Origin: Pegoplata infirma
Taxonomy: Eukaryota; Arthropoda; Insecta; Diptera; Anthomyiidae
Direction: 5' to 3'
DNA: 64,000 nucleotides
Assembly (NCBI GenBank): GCA_963921195.1
Contig: OY992537.1
Coordinates: 93,950,736-94,014,735 of the forward strand
A model generated the notes under the pieces. It had not been told where the DNA came from. It made no database searches and saw only the letters and a program-made list of their open reading frames with translations. A program made the position numbers and the translations under genes. This document shows, one piece after another, positions 44,772 through 56,317 of this stretch. How positions within the stretch are numbered: the stretch's first letter is position 1; every line of letters begins with the position of its first letter.

Positions 44772-45400
44772 TAGGAAAAAATTATTTTTTTCTTTTAAAG
44801 GAAAAATCTCAGAATTTTTTGTAGGGAAAAATCTGAGAATTTTTTGTAGGGGAAAATCTAAGAATTTGTTTTTTAGAAAATTTTTAAACGAATCTGTCAC
44901 TTTTTCGAAAAGTCTTTGCTATGGAAAAAATATATCAGAATCTGACATATAATTAGAATCTAAAACTTTTTCTACTTACATAAAAAAGGTCTAATGATTT
45001 CTTTGAATAGAAAAATTGTTGTAGAGTCTGAAATATAGGGAAAATATCTCAATATCTGATAATTTTTCTTTATAAAAGATGACTCAGAATGTTTTAGATT
45101 CTGAGAAATTTTTTATAAGAAAAATCCGATAATTTTTCTATAGAAAAAATCTGATAATTTTGACTACAGGAAAAATTGATAATTTTTTAATCAAAAATCT
45201 CAGAATTTTTTGTAGGAAAAAATCTAAAAATTTTCTGAAGGAAATACGTAAAAAGTCTTAAACCTTTGCTATGGAAAAAATGTATCAGAATCTGAATTAA
45301 AACTGTTTAGATATAAAAAATGCCTGATAATTTCTTTACATAGAAAAAATGTCTCAGAGTCTGAGATCTTTTCTATAGGAAAAATATCTCAGGATCTGAT

Positions 45401-46116
45401 AATTATACCCTACACCACACTGTGGTACAGGGTATAATGAGTTTGTGCTGATGTTTGTAACTACCCTATTGGTCCTAGACCTACTTTAAAGTATACCGAT
45501 CGACTTAGAATCACTTTTTGAGTCGATTTAGCGATGTCCGTCCGTCCGTGAAATTGGAAAAAATCGGTCCATATTTAAACCTAGCCCCATACAAATGTTC
45601 TCTTTAGTTTTGGCTCAAATGACTCTAATAGCCGCATTTTAATAGGTATCTTTTCGAAATTTGGCAGGTAATCATGTTTTATCCACACAAATCACCATTC
45701 CAAATTTTAAAGAAATCGGACCAGTTCTTCTTGTAGCCCCCATACAAACCACCTTCCCGATTTTCACATAAATCTCTCAAATTTCATGAAAATAGAAAAT
45801 ATTTAATTAAAATTCTGTTTGTGTATGTTAAACGCGTACTTTAATAACCTTATCAAATCTGATTATCATCGGACCATTTTTGGACTTATTGTTAGGTCCC
45901 ACGTGGAAATTTCGCCCGATATTCAGTTGAACCGATTTATTATCAACAAAAACAACCCTATTCCACTCAAATTTGATTAGTGACTACTTTTTACACTTAT
46001 TAAAGATTTGACAAAATATAGATCAGTCCATGTTTGAACTTGGGACCCATTTTTCGGGAAACTCTGGTGTAGGGTTTTATATGGTCGGTTTTGACCGACT
46101 ATAATTTTCTTACCTG
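45401..46116 (-). mobile_element. GTCY-type element B5 (mini-me-like)
   Basis: It begins TATACCCTACACCACACTG and has the core AGTCGATTTAGCGATGTCCG with only three GTCC repeats. It ends GTGTAGGGTTTTATATGG, the hairpin GGTTTTGACCGAC and TTTTCTTACCTGT. It is uninterrupted, so it is the best guide to the intact B body. It lies in satellite Z. Confidence 0.87.
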
Positions 46117-46808
46117 TTTTCTCTATGAAAGATGACTCAGAATGTTTTAGATTCTGAGAATTTTTTTTGGAAGAAAAATCTGATAATTTTTCTATTGAAA
46201 ATATCTGATGGTTTTTCTATAGAAAAAATCTGAAAATCTTTCAACAGGAAAAATTGAGAATTTTTTAATTAAAAAATTCAGAATTTTTTAATTAAAAATC
46301 TCAGAATTTTTTTGTAGGAAAAAATCTAAGAATTTTCTGAAGGAAATACCTAAAATGTCTTAAACCTTTGCTATGGAAAAAATGTATCAGAATCTGACTT
46401 AGAATCTAAAACTTTTTCTATATAAAAAATACCTCATGATTTCTTTACACAGAAGAAAACGTCTCAGAGTCTGAGATCTTTTCTATAGGAAAAATATCTC
46501 AGGATCTGATAATTTTTCTTTATGAATGATGTCTCAGAATGTCTTATATTCAAAAATTTTTTTTATAAGAGAAATGTGGAATAATCTGATAATTTTTCTA
46601 TATAAAAAATGTCTCAAAATCTGAGACTATATTTACAGAATATTCAAATTTTTCTATTGAAGAAATGTCTCCAAATCAGAAACTTTTTCCATAGCAAAAA
46701 TGTCTTAGAATCTAAAACATAAGAAAAATGCCTCAGCATATGATACTTTTTCTGAAGGAAATTTGTCTCAGAACCTGAGTAGTCTTTTTCTATAGCAAAA
46801 ATGTCTAA

Positions 46809-46882
46809 CAAGGAAAGTCTCCCTGGTGTCACCCTCCGATCATCATGAAAATTGAATATGTTGTTTACAAAGAAAATTAACT
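46809..46882 (+). mobile_element. Fragment of a D-family element (D3), one end only
   Basis: CAAGGAAAGTCTCCCTGGTG followed by TCACCCTCCGATCATCATG matches the inverse of the right end of D1 over about 75 bp, then stops within satellite Z. TAA precedes it, as in D1. Confidence 0.7.
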
Positions 46883-47132
46883 TAACATTCGAATCTGAAA
46901 CTTTTGTTTAGGAAAAGTGTTTCAGTATCTAAGGAAAAGTGTTTCAGTATCTAACTATCTAAAATTTCTGAAACATTTCTATAGAAAAAAAAAAATACTT
47001 TTTCTAGAGCAAAAGGTCTCGGAATTGAAATTGCCATTAAATTTTAAATCACCCTGTACTGGTTGAAATCAATCTGCAGTCGGTACCAAACACAGCAATT
47101 TCAATGACCACAAAAATGTTTAAACAAAGATT

Positions 47133-47170
47133 TTAAACTTCTGCTTCAATTTTCATGATGTCCGCAGGAT
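47133..47170 (-). CDS. Candidate terminal exon (weak)
   Basis: On the minus strand a polypyrimidine tract and splice-acceptor-like TTTCCTTTAG (47171-47180) is followed by a split codon, then PADIMKIEAEV and a stop. The acidic/hydrophobic string and the strong acceptor look exon-like, and the surrounding 47.0-47.9 kb is one of the few stretches free of recognised repeats. The exon would be 38 nt, short enough to arise by chance. No polyadenylation AATAAA is seen just downstream, and no upstream exon is visible in the window. I do not recognise the protein. If real, much of the window to the right would be its intron. Confidence 0.25.
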
Positions 47171-48024
47171 CTAAAGGAAAAAAAAAAATTATCTCTTTAA
47201 AAATGTATACTATAAACTGCATTTTTTTTGTAATGAACGTAAAAGTCGAAATATATTTGTGTGACTTTGGATGTGTGTGTGTGTTAGTGTGTGCGTGTAC
47301 AATGATGTAAAATTAGGTTAAACCATCAAAATGGATTTGATGAAACGACACTTTACTGCCGTTTAATTGCTCGTAGACGAACATACGAAAGAATGAATGA
47401 ACGCATTAATGTCCATTTGTTGACACTCACACTGCTTTACACACTCTTACACTATTCTGAACACATTCACATTCATTTACTTCATTATACCATTTTACAA
47501 TTTGTCAGTCATTGTATAAGTAAATGCAATTTTCAAAATGACTGTTATGGCTCCCAAATGAATACAGATGAATGTATGTAACAATATAAGAATTGTTATA
47601 ATATACATATGGGACACTTATTCAACTATCCTGTTATCGAAAAAAATTAAAATGTTTAAACAGAAAATTTAAATTGTTGAATATTAGAAAATTTTATTTT
47701 TTAGTAAAAAATAGTGGACATTTTTCGAGAAATAATGTAAATGCTTTGACCCAATAAGGAAAGTTTCTCAATGCGATTTGCGAGAAATTTGAAAAAGGAA
47801 AATATAAGAAAATATTTTTTTCGCTTTGCATGTTGTCAATGCCAATGGAACTTAAAGCAGCTTTTGGATGGAAATCACGAGTCAAAGAGCTCTTCCAAAC
47901 CTGCTGATTTCAGGCATGAGTTCGGGAATTGTCACATTTTAGAGCACTGATGGAGCGCTGTGAAGATGCGGGTGCACACTGTGAGATATTTATTAGGGTT
48001 ACAAACTTCATTATATCTGTCTGA
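47171..48024. other. Unique-looking sequence without a called gene
   Basis: It contains a (GT)n tract at 47274-47296 and less biased composition than the repeats around it. A 62-residue ORF at 47393-47581 is low-complexity and not supported. Confidence 0.45.
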
Positions 48025-48625
48025 AATACGGAACTAATTTCTATCGAGTTGCCTTGATTTAATATTTACCCGTTTTGAAATTTAAAATTTTGCAAAAAAA
48101 ATCAATTTATCAAAAATCCGACCATTTTTTTGTTTGTTTTTATTTCAGAAGCTTGTTTTCTTTTTTTTTTCGAGAAAATTGTATGTGAACATTGAATTTT
48201 ATAACAATGATGTAATTTGCTTGTATTTTGTTATTGTAACGTAGCGCATGAGTAACAAAGATTTTAAAAAATGTTACTCATACGCTATGTTTAAACAAGA
48301 AAATTACTAAATTGTTATGAAATTCAATATTCAAATGCGAATTTCTCGAAAAAAAAAACCGAAAACGCGAGTCTGATTTTTTTTTGTTTGGATAGACAAA
48401 CATCTAAACTTAAAAAAAATAAAAAAAATGATCGTATATTTGATAAATTGACTTTTTTAAAAAATGGGAAATTTCAGAACGGGTTCTGAAAATACTTCTA
48501 AACAAAAAATTTTTAATCGATAGCCCATAAAAAAATATGCAAAAACGCAAATGTTTGAGATTATGGCTTATTCCGTTTTAGTTTAATAAATATTTAATCA
48601 AGGCAACACGACAAAACTTTGACAA
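48025..48625. mobile_element. Foldback T, related to U
   Basis: GAGTTGCCTTGATTTAATAT near 48040 returns as TAAATATTTAATCAAGGCAA near 48590. An inner palindrome spans about 48160-48365 (TTTTCGAGAAAATTG versus GAATTTCTCGAAAAAA). The outer sequences are shared with the middle of foldback U (51525-51760), so T may be a diverged or deleted relative. Confidence 0.6.
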
Positions 48626-48715
48626 TTTTTTCAATAAATTGCCACGCCTCCTAAGAAAGGACAAGCTGTAAGAAATAACAAATCTTAGGGATGTGTTTGG
48701 ATGAAACCAATAAAA

Positions 48716-48785
48716 ACTAGTAGAAACGTTAAATTCGACTTGGCCGAATTCATGAATAACCTCCACAATTCCCTTTTTAAGTGAT
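48716..48785 (+). mobile_element. GTCY-type element C, left end only
   Basis: AGAAACGTTAAATTCGAC, the hairpin TTCGACTTGGCCGAA and ACCTCCACAATTCCC match the starts at 2741 and 53750. The rest is not recognisable. Confidence 0.55.
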
Positions 48786-49009
48786 TGTAAATTTTATAAC
48801 GTGAACATTTTTTTTTTCAATTTTGATTACAAATATTTTTTTTTAACAAAAATTTTTTTTAGTCATATTTAAAAAAATTGACTATTTTTTTTTTTTTTTT
48901 GAGTGTAAAATTTTTTTTCGAGTGTAATTTTTTTTGTAATACTTTGTAAAATATTTTTGTGGCTTTAAAAACGTTTTTAAAGCTCAAAAAAAAGAATATG
49001 AGCTCAGAC

Positions 49010-49465
49010 TTTTAAAATTCAAAATGGTGGATCCAATATGGCGACAAATTTATATTTAATTTTTTTAGGGTTGTCTGTTTTTGCTAAAAATTTTGATTTT
49101 GATGATTTTTCGGTTGTTAAATCTGATTTTGGAATTAAATATTTGAAATTAACTGATCATTGTCGATGTGTTTAGGGTCGGTAATTACGAATATGATTTT
49201 GTTAATTCAAATCGCTGGACAAATATAATATTTAGTTTTGTTCTATGTTGTCTGTTTTGAACAAAAACTTTGATTTTGATGGTTTTTCGGACGCCAAATC
49301 TGATTTCCAAAAATATCCAAAATTCAAAATGGCGGACTAGATATTTAAATTATTAATTAATGTTTCAAATTATCACTAGACAATGATTGGGCATCGTTAA
49401 TCACGAATACGAACTCAGATTTCTTGAAATCAAAATGGCGGATCCAAAATGCAGAGCACAGATTA
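49010..49465 (+). repeat. Diverged tandem repeat of about 177 bp, about 2.5 units
   Basis: GTTGTCTGTTTTTGCTAAAA at 49073 and GTTGTCTGTTTTGAACAAAA at 49249 start matching segments that run through TTTGATTTTGATGRTTTTTCGG to TCAAAATGGCGGA. The period is about 176 bp. There is no similarity to the 177-bp satellite of element Y. Confidence 0.6.
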
Positions 49466-49562
49466 AAAAAAAAATTTACATTCTTGAGTTTTTATAAATC
49501 TCTTTTTTTGCTTTTATCAGTATTTAAAATGCTATCGCCAAAGGTGCCCGCTTAAATGCATT

Positions 49563-50035
49563 CCTAGCTTTAGATGCAGATGGACGGTGGTCACGTGTAA
49601 TACGTGATCGACATTCCAGCTGCTCAAGTGGACGTGAGTAAAATTTCTTGTTCGTGATTGACAAGTGAGTGAGTTTATTTTTAGTGTGAGTAATTCCTAG
49701 TGAGTGGCATTTTTTTAAGTGGGTTAAAATTTTATAATTGTATTGTGTTATTTAAAGGTTTTCGTGTTTTAAATTGGTTCAGTGAAAAATTAACGACTGC
49801 CAATATAAAAACAACTGTTATTTTTTTTATTTTGCGTTAAAATTTTGTGATCGTTTTTCAAATTTACGTGAGTGTAGAGTGAGTGATTGATTCACGCGTG
49901 AGTCATACATGAGTGATGTTTTGTTAACTCACATAATTAGTGAGTTAGCGTAAGTAAAAAATTGGTTAAATATGATTTTTTAGCGTGACCGTGATTTAAC
50001 ATGAGTAAAAATTAACTCAAGTGCCCATCTCTAGT
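49563..50035. mobile_element. Possible hAT-like relic G
   Basis: The right end GTGCCCATCTCTAG is the inverse of TAGAGATGGGCAC, a common hAT-like terminus, and the left has CAGATGGACGGTGG. The interior is rich in GTGAGTGAG and CACGTG motifs, also present in F1 and F2. The ends match imperfectly and no 8-bp duplication was found. Confidence 0.35.
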
Positions 50036-50712
50036 TATCACGCCAATGTTGTCAATGTGGAAAAATTTTTATTGGAAATCATTTTTGATACCGATTTTGA
50101 TGGAAATCAATACCAACATGTTGCGGTTAATTTAAAATATACTTGCCAAACGACAGTAACCTAAGACTAGTCTTTCGAAAGTTGGAGTGTTTTCAACAGA
50201 CAAATAAGTATATATTCGTGCCAAAATTTAGACCCCTAATTTTTTCAGCATCTTGTTTAAATTTAAAAAAAAATTGAGTAATTTTTTAATTGACGCAATT
50301 AAAAATTTTAAAAACAATTTATGTAAATAATTTAATAAAAATTTAAAAGTTTTTTTATTTTTTTTTTTTAACTTTCATAATTTTTTGAATTCTCGTTTAG
50401 TTTATAGTTTTTTGTGTATATATATGAAAGTTTGTAATCGTCTTTATAAAATTTTCCTATGTTTTTGAGACATAAATATGTTTGGTAAAGTTTGAAAAAA
50501 CATTTTTTTTTTTTGGTAAAAAAATTTAAAACTTTTTTTAACTTTAAAACAAGAATAAATAAATAGATAAACACAATTAAAAATTTACTCAAATTTTTTT
50601 CAATCATTTAATAAGTTTTTATTAAAAATTTACTTAATACTATTAAATCGTTTACTGGTGCAAAATTGAGTAATTTTTTACTCAATAGTATTAAAAATTT
50701 ACTCAAATATAT
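50036..50712. other. AT-rich region, no gene
   Basis: It contains ATTTACTCAATAGTATTAAA-like inverted motifs at 50275-50300 and 50590-50705. No gene. Confidence 0.4.
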
Positions 50713-50868
50713 AGGACAGACATTCATAGAACGTCTTACTTAGGACCGATCATGGATCAAAGAAATATATACTTTATGGGCTACCCGACCGATATTTCGA
50801 TGCGTTACACACGGAATGACAAAGTGAGTATACCTCCATACTGTGGTTGAAGGGTACAAAAATTAAAC
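50713..50868 (+). mobile_element. GTCY-type element A7, stem-loop end only
   Basis: Traces of the core (ACAGACATTCATAGAACGTC) are followed by ATATATACTTTATGGG, GATATTTCGATGCGTTACAC and the terminal stem-loop GTATACCTCCATACTGTG. The left two thirds of the element are missing. Confidence 0.75.
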
Positions 50869-50921
50869 ATTAACTTTTGCGTTGAACGTTTCAAACTAAG
50901 CAACACCCTAATGTTATATAA

Positions 50922-52025
50922 CACTGTGCAACAATGTTGGGCTCACCGAGTTTATTTTTATCGGGGGAAGAAAAATAAAAGTATACCATTAGAAGAAGAA
51001 ATCCCCCAAATAGTTTTGAAAACTTAGCTCGAGTTGTTTTTTCATGGCCCACTAAAGTTTTTAATTTTGTTTAAAGGCATTTGGTATGTGTTGAAAAAAT
51101 AGGTTTCAATCTAATTTTTAGGTAAAACTGATGTCTTCAGTAAAATTTTATGGTGGTTCTTTTTTGAGTCCTTTTTTCCAATATTCTCATGAAACACCAA
51201 TTAAACTTGTGGTCTTTTGGAACCCCTAGTAAAATTTGATCCAGAAAATGTTTGTATAAAATTTTAACCTTTTAAACACACATTTAAGAGGTGTTCTATG
51301 AGGATATTGGAAAAATACTGTAATTCTCCACAAAATCCACACATAAGGCATTCCACACCAAATGCCCATCGAAAAAAAACACGTGTACCGTAAACTTCTG
51401 AATAGGTTGTATGGATAGCCCTATATAGAACTTAGAAAATTGCGTTTTTGGTTTTTCAATTTTTCAAAAACTGGGCTTAGGAGGCGTGGTCCAATATTGA
51501 AAAAATGGTCAAATTTGTGGCGAGTTGCCTTGATTAAATATTTATCACATTAAAACGGAAATAAAAAAAAAATGGCATGTTTTTTAATAAATTGACATTT
51601 TTAAAAAATGGAAAATTTCAGAACGGGTTCTGAAAATTTTCCAAAAAAAAAAATTTTAATCGATAGCCCATACAAAACTATATAAGAATGTAAATTTTTG
51701 AGATTGTAGTGCATTCCGTTTTAATGTGATAAATATTTAATCAAGGCAACTCGCCACAAATTTGACCATTTTTCCAATATTTGACCACACCTTCTAAGCC
51801 CAGTTTTTGAAAATTAGTAAAACCAAAACTTTCTTAGTTCCATATAGGGCTTAGTTCCATATAGGGCTATCCAAACAACCTATTCAGAAATTTTCGGGAC
51901 ACATGTTATTCTGTAGCGGGACATTTGGTGTGGAATGCCTCACATCTAGGTTTTTTTTGTGCTAATGGTATACTTTTATTTCTTTTAGTCCCATCCAAGA
52001 TTAAAAAAAATCATGTTGCACAGTG
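50922..52025. mobile_element. Foldback element U, 1.1 kb, TAA target
   Basis: The ends are CACTGTGCAACA and TGTTGCACAGTG with TAA on both sides. The arms are inverted copies with the centre near 51640. For example, CTAAGCCCAGTTTTTGAAAA near 51794 faces its inverse near 51465, and GGCATTCCACACCAAATG near 51346 faces ATTTGGTGTGGAATGCC near 51924. An 18-bp tandem duplication (TTAGTTCCATATAGGGC) occurs near 51835-51870 in one arm only. Confidence 0.82.
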
Positions 52026-52689
52026 TAATACAATAAATACTCTATACACAACTACCAGTTACAATATCAATAAAAATTAAATGCATTTAGTAAATGTACG
52101 AACGTGTGTTGTGTTAAGGGCATAACAATAACAAATAAAATACCCAACACTATATAACAGATTCCGCAGTTTGGTCAATTTATTACATTAATATGCCTTA
52201 GAGCTTTTAAACGAAAATAGAGAGACTTTATTTTCATTCATATAAATTCATGTTTTGTTTTTTTTATTAAAAAATTAATGATAAATTCGACGTGAAATGA
52301 CATTTTGCAACTTGGTTAAATATTGCCATGTTCCCATTTTATAAACAATACATGGACAATGTTCATTGGACACACATACATAAACAAACATACTATAAAT
52401 ATTGCATCCTCATGTGAACACACACATATAAATGTAATTGTATGAATGTATTGTTATACTATTTATTTTTATTGCACTACACAGCAGTTCGTTGTGTAGA
52501 CCAGTATAATAAAAATGTAACTTAAATTCAGTTACATACACAAGTAAAAATTGTTTATATTTATCAATAGATTTAATTAAATAATTTAAATGAAAATTTT
52601 GGGGGAAAGCAACATTTGCAAGACTAGTTCGTGAAGCATATTAGACACTGATTTTTACACGTGAAGAGAAAAATTAATTTCTAACAAGT
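52026..52689. other. AT-rich region, no gene
   Basis: Unique-looking sequence with CACACATA-type tracts near 52370-52430. No gene or repeat end recognised. Confidence 0.45.
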
Positions 52690-53530
52690 TTGCTATCCGA
52701 ACAGTTTTAGAATCTGAGACTTTTTCTATAAGAAAAATATTTCAGAATCCGATTTTCGATACGAAAAGTATCTCAGATTCCAAAACTTTTGTTGTACGAA
52801 AGGGATCTCAGAGTTTGAGATTTTTTCTATACGAAAAATGTCCCAGAATGTGATACTTTTTTACGAAAAATGTCTCAGAACGTGATGCTTTTTCTATACG
52901 AAGAATATCTCAGAATCTTGGACTTTTTTTATACGACAAAAGTCTCAGAATATGAGACTTTCGAAAAATGTCTCTAAATGTGAGAGACTTTTCTGCCCGA
53001 AACTGTCTCAGAATGTAAGACTTTTTATGTACGAAAAATGTCCCAGAATTATTTTTACTCATTTTTCGTATAAAAAAAGTCTTTGGTGCTGAGACTTTTT
53101 TGTACGAAAAATGTCTCAGAATCTATGACTTTTTCTATACCAAAAACGACTTAGAATCTAAGACTTTTTTACACGAAAAATGTCTCAGAATCTATGACTT
53201 TTTCTATACGAAAAATGATTCAGAATATAAGACTTTTTCTATACAAAAAATGTCTCAGAATCTCATACTTTTTCTATAGGAACAATTTTTCAGAATTTGC
53301 GTTTTGTTATATACGAATATGAGGCTTTTCCCTTTACGCAAATTGTCTCTAAATTAAGATTTTTTCCTATACGAAAATTGTTTAAGAATGTGAAACTTTT
53401 TCTATACACAAAATGTCTCTGCATGTGAGTCTTTTTCAATATGAAAAATGTTTCAGAATCTGAGACTTTGTTTAGAATTGTTCGGAATCTCAGATTTTTT
53501 CTACACAAAAAATGTCTCATAATTTAAGAG
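52690..53530 (+). repeat. Diverged satellite related to Z
   Basis: About 25 degenerate units of roughly 33-36 bp: TTTTTCTATACGAAAAATGT followed by CTCAGAATCTGAGACT. Compared with the 35-bp array at 32790-34120, the palindrome CTATAG has become CTATACG and the units vary more, so this is an older array. Confidence 0.8.
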
Positions 53531-53749
53531 TTGTTAGTTTTTACACATTAAGTAAATTTTATTTTAAGAATTTTTACTTTACATATCTGCTTTGAACAGG
53601 AAATTTCGTGCAAATTCGGATACTTAAAACGATATAACCCAAAAAAGGGCATTTTTATCTTCCTTATAATGTCCTAATGGTAGCCTTGATCGTATCCAGA
53701 CCGGATTTCTTGCAAATGTTAGGTAATTTTATTGGGAATTCGAATAAAA
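53531..53749. other. Spacer, no gene
   Basis: Less AT-biased, unique-looking stretch between the satellite and the next GTCY element. No ORF supported. Confidence 0.4.
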
Positions 53750-53856
53750 AACAAGTAGAAAAGTTAAATTTGACTTCGCCGAATCTATGAATACCCTTCA
53801 CAATGTCTTTTTTAAAGGACATTTTTTAACTTGAAAAATTAACAATTTTGATTACA

Positions 53857-54543
53857 CCCGAGTAAAAATTTGTATATGATGCAATATATAATGATATGTA
53901 ATACAATATATAATTATACGCAATTTGATCCGAAAAATGGTGGATGTTTTTGCATTAAAAAAGGTCAACTTGTATTTAATATGATTTGATTTCATCATAG
54001 ATTTGACCAGACATTGCCATATATTGGTGGATCTTATTAGATCTAATTGCATAAAAACATATAAAATCCTGGTGGTTTTTGGTTTGGGTTGAGATACACC
54101 ACAGGTCAACGATAGATTCACCAAACATATAATTTTCTAAAACAAAAAAATGTTTGGGTACGCTTCGAACCAGATAGGTGATATACATAACCCTAACAAG
54201 GAAATGTTTAGGAACATTTTAAAAAGTTTTTTATACTTTGCCTAAAAACTTAGAAAATTGTTGGTTAATTAGAAACATTTATAGTTATATATGGAACAGA
54301 ATGAGAAATATATAATTTTATATTAAATTATACAGAAAAACAAATCTTGTATTGACCCTCATATAATTAAATATAATTATATCAACCGTACGCTTTTAAA
54401 TCCGAATCATGATTAAATTATATATAACTACTTATGACTGCATTTAAAAAATTTAGAAAATAGCTCACGGAATATATGATCATATATGATTCGTTAGGTT
54501 TTTATCAAGTTATATAATGTTATATATGTTTATTTTTACTCGG
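53857..54543. mobile_element. TA-rich TIR element E1
   Basis: It starts CCCGAGTAAAAATTTG and ends ATGTTTATTTTTACTCGG. The interior is dominated by ATATATAATTATAT-like sequence. The right 190 bp (CCTCATATAATTAAATAT onward) match 58059-58243. Confidence 0.65.
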
Positions 54544-55654
54544 CCCGATTAAAAAAGATATGATATAATCATATATGCTAATATATAATTATTTAAATTT
54601 ATATATGGTTATGCATGAACTTTGATATGGACATATAAGTTTATATATAGTATTGTATTTTTCCTTATATTTTAATATGATAACATACATATTCATATCT
54701 ATTTATATACCGATCTATCTGAAATTTGATATGACATATAAGGTCGGGAATTTTTGGATATGGCAGATAAAAAGATATATGATTTTATTTATAATTATAT
54801 CCCAAAAAAAAATTCAAAATTTTCCAAGTCCCGGACAATTAAAAAAAAATTAAAAAATTTTCAAGTCCTAAAAAAATTTATGAAAATTTTCCAAAGTCCC
54901 GGACACAAAATTTTTTTGGCAATTTTTTTTTTGGAGTAAACAAATCATCGAATATGTTTGAGGAGAAATTTTATGTTTTTGAAAAATTTTTAAGTTTTGA
55001 AATAATGTTTTTAAATTTTCTAAGACATAAACAAGGATACATTATCAATTAGAAGAGTTTTTATTGCATTCTTCGGAATTTTTTCGGGACTTAGCAAATT
55101 ATTAAAAACTTGTAAATTTTTTTTTTTTAAATCAGTTATAAGTGATTTAAAATTCAAAAAAATGTCTGTGGCTTAGAAAATTTAAAAACATTTTTTTCGG
55201 AACTTAAAAATTTTTCAAAAAAAACTAAATTTTTCCTAAAAACATTTTCAATGATTTTTTTTACTCCAAAAAAAATTGCCAAAAAAATTTTGTGTCCGGA
55301 ACTTTGGAAAATTTTCATAAAATTTTTTAGGACTTGAAATTTTTTTAATTTTTTGTAATTGTCCGGGATTTAGAAAATTTTGAAAAATTTTTTCGGGATA
55401 TAATTATAAATAAAATCATATATCTTTTTATCTGTCATATCTAATAATTCCCGACCTTATATGTCATATCTAATTTCATATAGATCGGTATATAAATAGA
55501 TAGGAATATGTATGTTATCATATTAAAAAATAAGGAAAAATACAATGCTATATATAAACTTATATGCCCATATCAAAGTTCATGCATAACCATATATAAA
55601 TATAAATAATTATATAATAGCATATATGATTATATCATTTTTTTTTTACTCGGG
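54544..55654. mobile_element. TA-rich foldback element E2, 1.1 kb
   Basis: Long inverted arms meet near 55099. CCGATCTATCTGAAATTTGA near 54710 returns inverted near 55475, and CCAAAGTCCCGGACACAAAA near 54889 faces TTTTGTGTCCGGAACTTTGG near 55292. The ends are CCCGATTAAAAAAG and TTTTTACTCGGG. It follows E1 directly. Confidence 0.75.
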
Positions 55655-56317
55655 AATTTTGTATTCCCGAGTAAAAAAGATTATATATAATTTTACTTAT
55701 TTTTATATAAACATATATTATTTTATAAATTTATACGTAAATTGTTTTGCTATCATATAAGATTATATATATTTACACTTCGTATTTTTTTCTTATATAA
55801 AATTATATAAAAGAAAATGTTAAGTTATACATAATAACATATGATTAAAGTTAGTTTATATAATTACATATGAAATATAAAATTCTGTCTGTTTTTTTAT
55901 ATAATTTAATATAACAAAATATTTGAAGACATTTTATATAAAACTTTATGCAACTTTTTTCTAAATCATATGTAATCTTATATGAGTAAAATTAAAAAAA
56001 AAAAATCCTTTATATATAATATGATATAACTTTTGAAAATTTTTCTAAGTCCAGAAAATTTTTTTTTAAGTTCCAAACCTAAACCTTAAACATTTGTTTT
56101 AAAAATTTTATATGTTATTATATATAAAGCAAAATTTATGAAAAAAATCTAAAAAATCTAAGTACTAAACCAACAACAAACAAAAATCTAAGTTCTTTAT
56201 ATATAATTTAATATAATTTTTTTTTTTGGGATTTTTTTGGATTTTTTTTATTTAATTATATATAATTGCATAAATTTTTCTAAAAAAGGGGCCAATTTTC
56301 GCATCAAATCATATAAA

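Larger units (their letters stand above)
24912..47010 (+). repeat. Dispersed host satellite Z (about 25-35-bp units)
   Basis: The pieces of this array are 24912-25078, 26491-27097, 27850-28198, 31130-31318, 44122-44220, 44774-45400, 46117-46808 and 46883-47010. The unit is about 25 bp, GGAAAAATCTGAGAATTTTT plus CTATA (well preserved near 26750-26850). Longer variants to the right contain TGTCTCAGAATCTGAGAC-like palindromes. Everything between the pieces is inserted material, much of it with target duplications made from Z sequence. There is no coding potential. Confidence 0.8.

Noticed and set aside
54653..54939. ORFs in the TA-rich foldback E2
   Set aside because: Composition is almost only A and T, and the frames repeat in the opposite arm; there is no coding signal.
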